Positions 21,470-33,579 of a DNA stretch of 64,000 bases are shown here, piece after piece (positions within the stretch are counted from its first letter, which is position 1; every line of letters starts with the position of its first letter). The stretch comes from Enoplolaimus lenunculus. Lineage: Eukaryota > Nematoda > Enoplea > Enoplida > Thoracostomopsidae. Below the pieces are notes generated by a model. That model had not been told where the DNA came from, made no database searches, and saw nothing but the letters and a program-made list of their open reading frames with translations. The stretch spans positions 1-64,000 of the forward strand of contig JASANG010000433.1 of NCBI GenBank assembly GCA_030248215.1, in the 5' to 3' direction. The position numbers and the translations under genes are program-made.

Positions 21470-22094
21470 TCACTATTATTCGGTCTCTCAAGAGAATACC
21501 CCTCTTGTTATTCGGTTACGGACTGTTATTTATTTTTAACCCGCGCTACGCCACCCTTCGTTGCTGATATACATCTTGTGTTGTAACTATCCGTTGAATT
21601 AAACGTTTGTCTTGTATCAAGAAACTTGAGCGATTATGCAAGGTTACACTTAGGAACAGGGTGCAAACGGATAGTAACAATAACAGAAACAGAAACGGAA
21701 AACGGATATTGAAGTATAAAAGTTTCAAAAAAGTTTTTTGCCAACATAATCGAGGCGTCATAATTTCAACGGTCTTTCAAAAGTTTCAAAGAAAAAATGG
21801 CGGATGCATCGAAATCGAATTTGAAATCGAGTTTTAACAAAAACGGAAACGGATATCCGGTTACACCCTGCTGAGGAATGTACTATCAAATCTCAAATAT
21901 GCTTTAAAGTTAAGAACTCAACATTATTTGGTCCTGGAGTCATTTATGCACTACAATTAGGGAAAATTGACATTTATGGACTCCAATTAGGAGGGTTTCG
22001 GGACTCTTTCTGCTTACGGACGCTTATTAGAGATATGGGCTCATATTGATTGGAGCTCAAAACGGGGACCCCTCTTATTACTCCCTCTTTCGGA
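21470..22094. mobile_element. Family E element with nested family F insertion
   Basis: Recognisable from TTATTCGG near 21,475 to CGGATCACTACAGTAT at 22,094, with the standard family E interior (AACCCGCGCTACGCC, GAGCGATTATGCAAGG, CTCAACATTATTTGG). Interrupted at 21,657-21,870 by a CAGGGTG-ended element. Confidence 0.75.
21657..21870. mobile_element. Family F CAGGGTG element with 8-bp TSD
   Basis: TIRs CAGGGTGCAAACGGATAG / CGGATATCCGGTTACACCCTG. Flanks CTTAGGAA and CTGAGGAA (7 of 8), so hAT-like. The 76-codon open frame inside is incidental. Other copies: 63,651-63,977 and remnants near 61,040-61,400, 49,150-49,245 and 52,900. Confidence 0.8.
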
Positions 22095-22359
22095 TCACTA
22101 CAGTATCCTGCATCAGTTCTTATTCATTTTCAATGGCATCTGGGACTGAACAAGCTTTTAGAGCATCCACGAGTCAAGTGAAGATCAAAAACGTTTCCTC
22201 TGTTGCTACGCTGTTTCGCCAATAGGTGATAATTTGAAATGAAATGTTAGCCACTACTCCATTGACTGATATTTAAGGCGGACCGAAAAAAAGACACGGC
22301 TGAGCCACGTGTATTTCCCATTGCTTCAAGCATGTGTTATGACAGGCTTTGACCATAAC

Positions 22360-22751
22360 GGCCCATGTAAAGAACAGGGGCGGAACGTCTTTCTGTGGGA
22401 CTAGAAAAAAGTAAGCTTAAGCTTTAGACGATTTTTTGCGTTGCTTAGGCTTAGGCTTATGAATATGCTCGTTCTTATGCTTATGCTTGCTTAGTCTTAG
22501 GCTTTGGCTTAGGAATATGCTTATACATTGCAAAAAATGGTGAGTCAAATTCACTCTCTCCGAAATAGGCATTTCCGGACTACACGAAACTGAGTCAATT
22601 TCAACTCACCCGAGTCGCTGATTAAGTCAAATTTGACTCTGGCGGAGTCGATTTTGACTCAGCTTGTGGAAAAGCCTAATTCGGAGAGAGTCAATTTGAC
22701 TCACCATTTTTTGCAGTGTAATACTGTTCCGCCCCTGTTCTTTACATTGGC
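22360..22751. mobile_element. Family A element with nested fold-back MITE
   Basis: GGCCCATGTAAAGAACAGGG start, TTCTTTACATTGGC end; hexamer core interrupted by the fold-back element at 22,526-22,718. Confidence 0.85.
22526..22718. mobile_element. Fold-back MITE nested in family A, TA target
   Basis: Ends CATTGCAAAAAATGGTGAG / inverse with TA on both sides (22,524-22,525, 22,719-22,720). Same family as 10,702-10,910. Confidence 0.85.
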
Positions 22752-23590
22752 TGCCAAAATATGCGCTTTTTAGCCACAAAATGTCAAGAAAAAATCAGCA
22801 TTTCGCTCAAAGTTTTATTCATCTTATTTGTTCACGTTTTAGAGTTGCGGGTTTGCAAAGTTCTTACAAGTGACAAAACCTCAGGAATTGAATGGTCCTT
22901 GGCCAACCTTGGAGTTGCCATTGCGTTACGGCATCCATCTCAGAAATTGAGGAAAACCTCTTCTGCCTGCTTGCTCTGACTTTGACACCGGATGTGAAAC
23001 ATGTATTTAAGAAAATATATTCCATTTGCTTGTGCCGATTGAAATGAATGAGTTATGGTCGAAAACAGAGAAGTATGCGATAACTTAATTCATGATAAAT
23101 TATATTGCTTTGTTTTTACAACTGTGACACGGTTTTAATTGTTTAAGAATGAAATATAATAAAGAATTCGGTCATAGATCTGATTTTATCCCGTCTTCCT
23201 TGCCGCTTGTTAGCATTTCAAGCCATAAAATAAAAGTTTACTATTCGTACAGTTCCTTAACCAATCTCATGAGACATTACATTTTTTGTACAGATTTGGT
23301 GTTGCGATTAATGCAGAATACGTCCTTGCAAAACAACGATGATAGACAGTAAATTCATGTATTCACAGTTAGGATGGCGTTATACTTTTGATGACGTAAG
23401 GCACCGTCCGTCACCTTCTGACGCCGTTCGTCATCATCTGTCACTGTACGGTATTGTACGTGAATAGTTGACGTACGATACCGCAAGGTGACGTACGGCG
23501 CCGAACATCATCCAAAGTAATACTGTTTTCCGTTACTGTGACAGACCAGAAGTTTAGTTTCCTCTACATATAAACGCATTGCGTTTTTCA
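22752..23590. other. Gap without recognised gene (inner right arm)
   Basis: Open frames at 22,761-22,979 and 23,149-23,352 show no recognisable domain. A GC-rich family G remnant with CGTCAC/GTGACG motifs lies at 23,370-23,525. Confidence 0.4.
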
Positions 23591-23790
23591 CATCAAATCT
23601 ACATGATTAAAGCTAAAATGCTACACAAACGTATTTTGGGCAACGTTCCAGCATTACTTTGTTTACAATATTTTCTTAGAACAGAAACGTGATTGTTCTG
23701 TAAAAATAAACTTTACAACGCAGATTGTTGTGCATTCGGTAACTTTTGCGAGTTGCATAAAGCCGGCTGACCGGTAACCATTAAAGCGAT
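23590..23790. repeat. Family J repeat (right)
   Basis: Mirror of 17,630-17,790; includes the AAACGTATTTTGGGCAACGTTCC phrase in reverse family orientation. Confidence 0.55.
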
Positions 23791-23916
23791 AAACATGAAA
23801 TCACATAAATGCGAACCGTTTTAGTGAAATTTTCGAACTTTAATTGTTTCCAGTTGAAATGTAAACAATTTGACTGGGTTGTTTTGAAAACTTTACCATA
23901 ATTTGTTGCAAATTTT

Positions 23917-24145
23917 GGCCCATGTAAAGATCAGGGGCGGAACGTTTTTCTGTGGGACAAGAAAAAAGCATGCTTTAGACTAATGTTTTGCTTGGCTTAG
24001 GCTTAAACTTTGGAATATGCTCATTCTTACGCTTAGGGTTACGATTAGGCTTAGGCTTAGAAATATACTCATTCTTATGCTTACGCTTTAGACTTAGACT
24101 TAGGAATATGCTTATAATACTGTTACGCCCTTGTTTACGTTGGCC
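23917..24145. mobile_element. Family A element (right)
   Basis: Mirror of 17,296-17,513, starting GGCCCATGTAAAGATCAGGG and ending TTACGTTGGCC, with TTAGGC-type core. Confidence 0.75.
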
Positions 24146-24208
24146 CAAATTTTCACACATCGGGTGCAGAATCAAACAACGTAAAAGTCGCAGAAATTTA
24201 CGCCTATC

Positions 24209-27200
24209 TTAAGCAACATCAAAGATACTGTAACGAATATTTGATGGGTTTGGTTCAATCTGACGCTGGTACAAACTTGAATCATAACTACTTTCATTTG
24301 GCAGCTGACTACTCCAAACTCTTTGGTTCTGCTTCGTCGTCTGACTGAATCCAGCGTTACGTTCGAACTCCAATTTAGACGTCTGTTCGTCACTGGTTGC
24401 TCTTTGTTTCTCAGATTGGAAACAAACAACTGCAAATAGCTTTTTGATTACAAATATGATAATTTCGATCACGGTTATAATGGAGCCGCCAAGCCAAAGA
24501 CCCAACTGGCCGCCTAAAAATGCAATCAGGTGAACAGCTGTTGTTGTTGGTTCTTCGAGTTCAAGATGATAACTGAAACAAGTATATATGCTGAAATAGT
24601 TGAGCATTAACATCCGACAGCTTACATGTTGCCTTAATGGACTTAGCACATAAAGGTACATAAAGGTACATAGAACAGTTTAAGTTGGTTAAATGTTGAA
24701 TTACTAGACTGAATATCGTTTGTTTGATCATGCGCGTGAGTGAAATATAAAGCTGGCATGCATACTTAAAACCTACTGTACTGACCACGGTGCGATATAT
24801 ATATTATATAACGTATATACACTGCGCTTTGTTGCCTATAGGCAACTCAATGTGAGAAGGGGTTATAGATAGTAACTGAAAAATTTTCGCTTAACCCTTT
24901 CTCACATGAATATTTTCTATTTCGCCTGAGACCTACTTTTATGCTAGGATTCCAACTCCAGTGACTGGAGTGGGAGGCGTATACCATCACCACTCAGCTA
25001 TAGGAGCTTGACACTCGAGCCCGAGGGGGCTCTCACGTCTTGGGGTGATTTAGTACTACGTATACGTGTTGCAATTGTTAAATCATGGTGCGATATATAC
25101 TATTTAACGTATATACACTGCCCTGAGTTGCCTATATGCAACTCAATGTGAGAAGGGGTTAATTCAACGGATAGTTGCAGTACCGGTTATATATCAGTAA
25201 CGAAGGGTAGCGGAGCGTGGGTTAAAAACAAATAACAGTCCATAACCCAATAACAAGGCGGGGTTCCCTCCGGAGAAGCCAAATAAATATCAGCCCCCTC
25301 TTATTCGGATCACTACAGTATAACCTTGGATTATCGCTCAATAGCAGTAACGAAAGGCGTCTGAGGGCGGGTTAAAAATAAAATAACACTCCGTAGCCGA
25401 ATAACAAAGACGGGTACCCTCTGGAGAGGCCAAATACATAGCAGGCCTTCCTCCTTATTCGGGTCGCTAGAGTATTCCCATATTCTCAAATGTACATAGC
25501 ACCTATCATAGTATTAGCCTTCACAAACGTGTGTATGTTTTCGCCGTGCAATTAATGGTTTCTGAGATAAAAGTATAGAAACTCAATCATTATGTCAGTG
25601 ATCTCTGTCCGTCTAGGTAGGAACCAAGGACATCTGACCTTTCTATCAAGCAGCTGAAAAAGCGGGATAGATCAGAGATCAAACTCTCGGCCTATGGATC
25701 CTTAAGCGAACACTCTACCACTGCGCCACGTAGCCCGCCTCTCCAGCTGCATTGTTCGTCGACTTATATGTGTCGACCGTATGCTGCCGGCTAGCATTCA
25801 TACAGTGCACTGCACTATATTGCATGTGTACACAACGGACGAGCATGTCTCACATGCTTGCAGTCGACTGAAGTTAGGTTTGTGTAATTTGTTAAAAATA
25901 GAATTTTATAACTCGTACTCTAAATGTGCGTATCGCACAGAAATCAGTGCCATTTCAGAGCGATTGAAATCCCGATTGGTTAAATCAAGGACATCATCGG
26001 ATAACAACGAAACACTCGCTTGACCTTTGTACGACCATTCTTCGCACGGTTTCAGCGAGCAGTTCTGTTAATAAATTAGGCCCATGCAAAGATCGGCAAA
26101 TGTTACTTTAAGGGGCGTTAACAGTAGATTATGAGTAAGCCTAAGCGTTGCAAAAATGAGTTCCTAAACCTAAGACTTAGTCTAAGCGTATGCTTAAGCA
26201 AAAAATGTTATCTAGAATCTAAACCTACTCTTTTATAGACCCACCAGAACCCTGGACATCCCTTAAAGTAACATGGACCAAAAGATCACTGGCGAAACGC
26301 TTTTCTGTGGTACTAGAATAGAGTAATGGGTCATCCACGTTATACTGTCTACGCTACTGTAAAAAATTGTCCCCACTTACGAGCCCCTCACTTTGTAGTT
26401 GTAGTGTTACTAAATGACATGTCCCAATGTCACCCATATCCTGTATAGACCTTCCGGACAACTCGCATACTCTCCAAACAGCCTATACTTTGTCACATTG
26501 CCGTCCATACCCATGCTACAGTGTCGATGGGTCATATGAAGGACAACTGTTTTGTCCCGAGTCTGTCAGAACAGACTCTGTTTAGTCATCTAAAGAGTCT
26601 GTTTCAAGGGACTCTGTTTTACAGAGTCTGTCTGAAGGGACTATTGTAGAGCTTAATATTGAGTATGCGGCAACCACGGGCGAAAGAAGGGTGCAACTAC
26701 CGTTGGGCTTGGTGTGCGACGTTAAAGGGTTCCCACTCGCCCGTCCTCCCCTGGGGGACAACAGTGTAGGGTTCCGGAGCTATATACTTACACCCCGGCC
26801 GCCGCCGCCCCCCCTCACCGGTCACGACAAAATTTGTTTTCGACAGGGACACCGGGGTTTAACTTTCTGGTATACCAGAGTTATTATATTCTAACCTGCT
26901 CTGCTTGAATGGAGCGGGGCGTTCTCTTACAAGTTATCTTTTACCGGCAAAAAACTTCCTGCCCCCTCTTTTAAAAATTACTGGTTGCAGTTAATTTTTA
27001 AGAAAGTAAAATTTTAAGAACACTGCAACGTTTTTAAAACAAGCCCCAGTTTCGGGCTGTGGACTGTCAACAAGCTCTTTTTCGGACGTCCCGATGTCAG
27101 ACACTGTGTCCAGACAGTGTCTAATTTGTCCTTAGTCCCTTCGAAGGGACTACTGCCAAAACGAACTAGCTAGGTACACCTTGTGTAAAGTCTTAACATC

Positions 27201-29620
27201 GTAAGAACAATGTCGTTTTGTCCAGCCCTTGAAACCAGGGGTGTGGACAATTTTTTACAGTAGCGTAGACAGTATTTCGTGGATGACCCATAAGCATAAC
27301 GTTTAGACTATGTTTTTTGCTTAGGCTTAGGCTTAAGCTTATGAATATGCTTATACTGCTGTTCCGTTCCTGTTCTATACATTGCCCAAACACTGACACA
27401 AGCGGGATTCCTTCGCTTGGTTAAACGACAGTTGCACAAGCGGTAATTTTTCAAATAATTTTAACACTACCCATGTGCAACTTTCCTAAAGTACTGGGGT
27501 TTCTTACATTTTTGAAAAGTGTATACTATATCGAAAACGACGTTTGTTAACCTACGCTTTAAGGTTTACAGAATTAGTCTATCTCAGTTATTGTTGAAAA
27601 CAATGTTTACTTGTACTGGAACGGTGTCAAAAATAACGTATATGGGGCTTTCCAGCTTTATGTATGAATATACGAGCAGTGATTGTTTTAAAGACGTGTA
27701 ATTTTTGTGCATATCATCACTGGTTCGTATATTTGTATGTAAAAAACTGGAAACAGATATGGATTTCAATAAACGACAGATATTTTAAATTTATATAAAA
27801 TATAATTAAAGCTGGAATGCTGCACATACGTATTTTGGGCCAATTTCCTGCATACTTTGTTGATAATATTTTTTAAAACCACAAACGACACTGTTCTGCG
27901 AAAGAAGAAACATTGGCATGCAGAATGTTGTGCATTCGCTGACTTTTGCGCATTGCGAAAAACCGGCTGACTGGTAAACACCATTGGTGAACAATCATTA
28001 GACTGCTTATGTCGCAGTTACATTTTATGTTTCGCTATCAGAAAAACTGGTTTGAAACAAACCTTTTTCATGCATTCTTTGATTATCGTTTGCATTCCAC
28101 TGTTATTGTTGCATCGACCATACTGCATTGGACTACAGAATGGTACTCTGCTTGGCTCAAGTAAATATCCGTGTTCTTGACAATTACACGTATCGGTCAA
28201 CGCTTTGGATGCACAATACGCGGAACACGAATCTGATCGGCTGCCTCGGTTACTGCCACTTCCGCGATCACAATCTTCAGAAAATAGTCCGCCAGGTTTC
28301 CGTTGGATTTTCGTCGGATATAATTTGATCTTTGTTATCATATTCAACGCCGCAAGAGTTACATCGCTAAAACAAAAAAAGGAATATTTCACTATTTGTA
28401 TACTGTTTTGTTCTTAAATTGAATCTAGGACAATTTGTCGCCCCGATAGCTTGTCGTCCAACTGTCGTGTCTTAAAGCCAATTAATAAATCTAAGCTTAC
28501 TCCTAAGCGTAAGCCTAAGTTTGCTGAGTATATGCATAGCGATGGGCGACAAATTGTCGAGTCGATGACTTTCCAGATTACAAGTTGTCTGTCGACGAAT
28601 TGTCGTGATACCACTTAAATATACAAACTTTAATGCTCGGGTGTTTTTGCAAACATAATAAACAGAAACCGCTATTCCTTGTGAAATATTTATCTCAGGC
28701 GTCCGACGTTATCTATTCTTCTTTTCATTCGTCCGCATCTTCATCGCTTACTTTGTAGAAAAGTAGTAATCTTGAGAAAATTCCAACAAAAACGCCTCAT
28801 ACGGATAGCCGTTAGCATATTTTTCAGTCCCAATTTTGAAATCAGGGTCCAACCGTAACAGTATTGTCACCCCTGCCTCATGATCAACGCCAGTTTGATT
28901 AGGAGGATTTCGGAATACATGACACGTGCCGTACAACGGATGCAAAAACGGTACCAAAGGATCAATGTCCGCTATATTTCCTGTCGCTTCCGGTTTTGAA
29001 AATCCATCTGCGTTAACCGTTTTAAGCTCGTCTTTGAATTTTCGGGACGCCCGATCCTTATTAAAACAACAATTAAACGGCTGATTAGCAAATTTACAGT
29101 ACAAAAAACTATCGTTACAATTGAATCCGTAATGAATAAATAATTTCGGCACATTTCCGGCAACAAACGCTAGCAACTGCTGCGTTCGCCGGTCAATGCT
29201 GGCTTGATCGGTTGCCGGAAGCGCGAGTACGCTTGTATCAGGATCGGCGGCTTGATAAAATTCTAACAGCTCATAGAGGAGACTTTGAGAAAAGTTTGCG
29301 TCCAGCAATTTAGGGATATTCCACGGATACGACGAACAAATCGCGATATCAGGAAGTTGTAACGAGTTCACTGACACGGTACGAGTTTTAATCGTTCGAG
29401 GAGCGTTGCTATAGCCGACCACAGTTTCAATACAGAGAAAAATTGCAATTGCAGTTGCAGTTATGATGATAAGCAACCAAAATAATCGCTCAAACGAGCT
29501 GGTTTGTTGATGGTAAACCAAATGGGCGGCGTGGATGTCGATATCTTTTAGGCGAAGACCTTTGCTAGACGTTGGTTTAATCACACTTGTTGGCTTAGGT
29601 GACGGTTGCATATTTTCCAT
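24209..29620 (-). CDS. DEG/ENaC-family sodium channel, right copy, intact
   Basis: Four exons on the minus strand: 28752-29620, 28063-28366, 25913-26064 and 24209-24572. Splice sites are GT-AG and phases agree (2/1, 0/0, 2/1), giving 562 residues, a normal size for the family. TM1 is FWLLIIITATAIAIFLCI near residues 44-62. LPDIAICSSYPW follows TM1; the cysteine-rich extracellular region includes CSAYC, CNCQEHGY, CSPMQYGRC and LKPCEEWSY. TM2 contains FLGGQLGLWLGGSIITVIEIIIF with the GxS selectivity filter. A ~90-residue Ser/Gln/Arg-rich cytoplasmic tail follows TM2. The His-Gly gating motif expected before TM1 reads HL (HAAHLVYH). Family role: trimeric amiloride-type Na+ channel in the plasma membrane; the ligand or stimulus cannot be told. 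Intron 2 carries the private 964-bp element. Confidence 0.9.
25180..25465. mobile_element. Family E fragments (right)
   Basis: Mirror of 16,030-16,310, in channel intron 3. Confidence 0.6.
25590..25860 (-). mobile_element. tRNA-derived SINE-like unit (right)
   Basis: Mirror of 15,630-15,905; tRNA-like head at 25,663-25,737. Confidence 0.65.
26327..27290. mobile_element. 964-bp TIR element, right arm only
   Basis: About 50-bp TIRs (TGGGTCATCCACG... and inverse) differ at only about three positions. TAA occurs at both edges and once at the empty site in the left arm, so the target duplication is 3 bp, as in PIF/Harbinger elements. No transposase frame; internal repeats of the phrase AGAGTCTGTTT. 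It sits inside the nested family A/B element of channel intron 2 and is absent from the left arm, so it is younger than the duplication, or the insertion is allelic. Confidence 0.85.
27440..28010. repeat. Family J repeats (right, channel intron 2)
   Basis: Mirror of 14,450-15,010. Confidence 0.6.
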
Positions 29621-29624
29621 ATTA

Positions 29625-29735
29625 TTAATAATAATAATAATAATAGTAAAAATAATAATAATAATAACAATAATAACAATAATAATAGTAAAAATAATAA
29701 TAATAATAATAATAACAATAATAACAATAATAATA
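29625..29735. repeat. AAT microsatellite at channel start (right)
   Basis: Mirror of 12,645-12,830 but shorter; runs up to the start codon at 29,620. Confidence 0.9.
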
Positions 29736-29760
29736 ACTAATCAACGTGGTTACATATTTC

Positions 29761-29948
29761 GGCCCATGTACAGTTCAGGTGCGGAGAATTTTTCTGTGGG
29801 ACTAGAATAGAGTAGGCTTAAGCTTTAGCCTATTTTTTGCCTGGCTTAGGTTTAGGCTCAGGCTAAGGAATATGCTCATTTTTACGCTTAGGCTTAGACT
29901 TTGTAGTATACTAACAATACTTTTCCGCCTCTGTTTTTTACATTGGCC
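29761..29948. mobile_element. Family A element (right)
   Basis: Mirror of 12,425-12,624, upstream of the channel start. Confidence 0.75.
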
Positions 29949-30111
29949 CAAATTTGTAAGCCTAAAATGCGCCTCACAAAGCTGTTTAAGAATGTGTTCT
30001 AATTTGCACGTATATGCTTTGTCTATTGTTCACAAATAAAACTGTCATTATACAACAGCTGAAATGCTGCCCAAAATACGTATGTGGAGGATTCCAGCAT
30101 TAATATAATAT

Positions 30112-30225
30112 AGATAATTATAATAATAATAATAATAATAATTATTATTATTATTATAATTATTGTGATAATAGCAGATGGTCTCCGAAGATTATTATTA
30201 TTATTATTATTATTATTATAATTAT
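30112..30225. repeat. ATA/ATT microsatellites (right)
   Basis: Mirror of 12,129-12,260 with fewer units. Confidence 0.9.
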
Positions 30226-31073
30226 TGTGATAATAACAAATAGTCTCCGAAGATTTCATGGAACAAGTGAAAAATTACCACCAAATATTGCCATAAATAC
30301 AGATGAATGGCATGAAAAATATCTAACGATCAGCGCGCACCGAGCCAGCTAAAGACATCATGTCAAATTTAAGATAAAAAATGACAACAAATATGCGAAA
30401 ATTGACCAACAGAAAATTTGGCCAGAAATTGGCATTCGGATTAAACAGAAGCTTAATGTCACCAGTATATGAAAGCCAGAAACTGTTGTACAACTTTTTC
30501 ATTCAGAATGCTACATATCTTTTGGACTGACAAAATTGTAATTTGTTCGTATAGAGCATACGGCCAGTGTTACTGTTAGAACCGTAACAGTAGCTTAAGC
30601 GTATTCCTAAAGCTTAAGCCTAAAAGCGTCGAAAAAAGTGTATTCTTAAACCGAAGCCTAAGCCTAAGCCTAAACAACAACGTCGTCTAAAATGTAAGCC
30701 TATTTGTTGACAGATACACACCAGAAACTGGCACGGACCTAAAAAGCGAATCAATCAGTTTTATCAAATAACAGAAATTGTCATATCCGGTTGTTGCTTG
30801 CTAAAATAGCTTAGGATATAACTTTAGCTAATGGTGCTTCGGCGTGGTCCGGCAGTGCACGGTAACGCACATCCGGCACGACAGGTATAGCGCCACGCCC
30901 ACAAGACAATCCTTTTAGGTGTCGTTATCATCAAAATCTTTCAAACCTTACTGTTGTTACTTTACAACAGACTCCGTTTAGCCAAAAGCAATGAAGTAAT
31001 TCTATACTTTATTCATTTTAGTTCAATCTGAGATAAAACATAAACCATATCTTAATGGAATCGAAAAAACTTT

Positions 31074-31252
31074 GGCCCATGTAAAGATCAGGGTAGGAAC
31101 GTTTTTCTGAATTTTTTTGCTTGGCTTATGCTTAAGCTTAGGCTTACGCTTAGGAATATGCTCATTGTTATGCTTATGCTTAGACTTAGGCTTAGGCTTA
31201 GGCTTAGGAATATGCTTATAATACTGTTCCGGCCCTGTTCTTTACATTGGCC
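31074..31252. mobile_element. Family A element (right)
   Basis: Mirror of 11,130-11,308, complete. Confidence 0.85.
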
Positions 31253-31471
31253 AAACCTTTTCAAGATCAAAGAAAATACGGTTTATACCGTGAATTGCGC
31301 TACGAAACCGGTAAACTTTTGCATTTCTAGGTAGAAAACCGGAATAATCGCTAAACGATGCATAGAACATTTTACAGCATTCGGCGAAATGTTTTTGTGA
31401 AATCGACAATACGTATACCAAATGATATATTATGGTGCGCAAAGTATATACTTTAGTTTTAAATAGGCTTA

Positions 31472-31680
31472 CACAGCAAAAAATGGTGAGTCAAATTGAC
31501 TCTCTCCGAAATAGGCTCTACGGGACTACACAAACTGAGTTAAAATTCGACTCCAGCAGAGTCAAATTCGATTCACTGAGTCGCATGTTTGACTCTGGCG
31601 GAGTCGAATTTGACTCATTTGTGTAGTCCCGTAGAGCCTATTTCGGAGAGAGTCAATTTGACTCACCATTTTTTGCAGTG
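31472..31680. mobile_element. Fold-back MITE in TA target (right)
   Basis: Mirror of 10,702-10,910; TA on both sides. Confidence 0.85.
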
Positions 31681-31869
31681 TAGACTTATAAAGAAATTTA
31701 GGCATGCGGCTTTAGGCGTACACTTTACGTTTTTAGACTATGTAGCTTCTGAGAAACAAACAAGGCGTTTGATTTAGTACGAGGTTTGAAGCCGATATTC
31801 TCAAATGCGTATAGCACCGATGCCTGTTAGCTATTGTTTTCAAACGAAAAACGAACTCATGCAGATTAC

Positions 31870-32095
31870 GACCCATGTAAAGATCAGGGGCGGAACGGTT
31901 TTCTGTGGGTCTAGATTAGAGTAAGCTTAAGTTTTAGACCATTTTTTGGCTTGGCTTAGGCTTAGGCTTAGGCGTAGGTTGAGGAATAAATTCATTCTTA
32001 CGCTTAGGCTTTAGGCTTATGCTTAGGCTTAGGCTTAGGCTTAGGCTTAGGAATAGGCTTATAATACTGTTCCGCCCCTGTTTTTCACATTGGCC
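31870..32095. mobile_element. Family A element (right)
   Basis: Mirror of 10,287-10,512; the 8-bp duplication (CAGATTAC in this orientation) is kept. Confidence 0.85.
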
Positions 32096-32212
32096 CAGAT
32101 TACTAATATTTGCACTGTGGGGCGGATCAAATATGATGAATGTGCCAAGCTTTTAAGCTTTCCGTTGACTGATTAACAAGTTCCGAGACTTATTGGCAGG
32201 AACACTGTAAAT

Positions 32213-32445
32213 TTCAATGAGTTGAATAATCGATTCAGCGAGCGAGTTCAGTTATTTCTGAGTTAATATCAGTGAACGTTAACTCACTCTGAGTGGAGTT
32301 GATTCCCACTCTCAGTTGAGTTGACTCTGTGTGATTTGATCAATTGAATTGAATCAACTCAAATTTGTGAGTTCTGATAGTCCTAACTCAGAGTGAGTGA
32401 TTCAACTCATTCTGCGTTGAAATCAACTCACTGAAATTTTCAACG
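32213..32445. mobile_element. Family C fold-back element (right)
   Basis: Mirror of 9,936-10,179; its CACTGTAAATTTCAATGAG end is intact. Confidence 0.8.
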
Positions 32446-32469
32446 TACCCATCCTTGGCGGGTTCCGCT

Positions 32470-32735
32470 TATGCAAAATCGAACGCGGCTACGGAGTCTA
32501 GTAGCGCTACTCGCGTTTATCCGTGTTCACAACGGGTAAACTCTACCCCAGTCTCGTACTGCGCTCTGACTTATATCCTGTTATATACTACCGGGCCCGT
32601 AATTATCAGCATTAGCGACTTACCAACCCTCCGTGACGTGCGATACTTAGATAAATTGCATTCAGATAAAGCCCATATTTCGTTGTATACGTGTTTCAAC
32701 AACTACTGTTGATTATTGCTTGTAACATTCGGCTT
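32470..32735. other. Right-arm-only segment
   Basis: About 230-260 bp between GCAAAATCGAA and TTCGGCTTTAC that the left arm lacks (the left joins the flanks at about 9,890-9,910). One frame is open for 85 codons but has no recognisable motif and no ATG. No TIR or tail seen; could be an insertion here or a loss on the left. Confidence 0.5.
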
Positions 32736-32850
32736 TACTATATTATATTTTTTGCAATAAAACAGTAAAATCTTAAAAGAAAATTCTTTAAATTAGTTGC
32801 CAAACCTATCGCATTGTAGAAATTTTTGTTCCATGCATGACCAATTTTGA

Positions 32851-33062
32851 GCCCATGTAAAGATCAGGGGCGGAACGTGGTTCTACGCTACTGCAACAGA
32901 GTAAGCTTAAGCTTTAGACTAATTTTTTGCTTGGCTTAGGCTTAGGCTTAGACTTAGGGTTAGGCATATACTTATTGTTACGCTTAGGCGTAGGTTTAGG
33001 CTTAGGCTTAGGCTTAAGAATATGCTCATTCTTACGCTTAGGCTTAGGCTTAAGCTTAATGC
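32851..33062. mobile_element. Family A element, truncated (right)
   Basis: Mirror of 9,505-9,764 but about 55 bp, including one TIR, are missing beyond 33,060. Confidence 0.75.
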
Positions 33063-33234
33063 TCCAGGAAAAATGTATATAATTGTTGCAAGGCAGCGTG
33101 TAACAAGATATCCGGTTCAGATATGAAACGGTATTTACTGCTGTTTCCGCTATAGAAATACAGGGGGAATTCCGGTATTTATATACGCTAAAAATTAGAT
33201 AAATCACGTACTATAGTGTTGCGAAGGCCTGTGC

Positions 33235-33430
33235 AGTGTCTAAAACCATTAAAAAATGACGGAATGGTAGTTATAGTGTCAACAACTCTCTAGCGAAGCG
33301 AGCGAGAAGTCAGACGTATCTCAAAACTTCAACGGTTTTTGCTTCATCCGGTTAGCGCGGGGGCCTCTTTAGTGCAGAGAAACACCAAATGGGGGGTATG
33401 GGGGGTGGGTGCTCAGGCCACGCCACAAGG
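33235..33430. repeat. Family I repeat, truncated (right)
   Basis: Mirror of the 7,960-8,165 part of family I; stops at the junction AGGCCT/TCGCAAC, where about 1.2 kb of left-arm sequence is missing. Confidence 0.6.
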
Positions 33431-33579
33431 TCTATTTGTCATCCAGAAACAGGTGCTACACACATTTGAGAATACGGGACCTAGCGTTCGATTTCTAGCG
33501 CTATAGGTCCGAGATAAATACTTAGTTGTCGTCAAGTTCCAAAAAAGTTTGTCGTCACTTGATTAATGTTAGACTAAGT

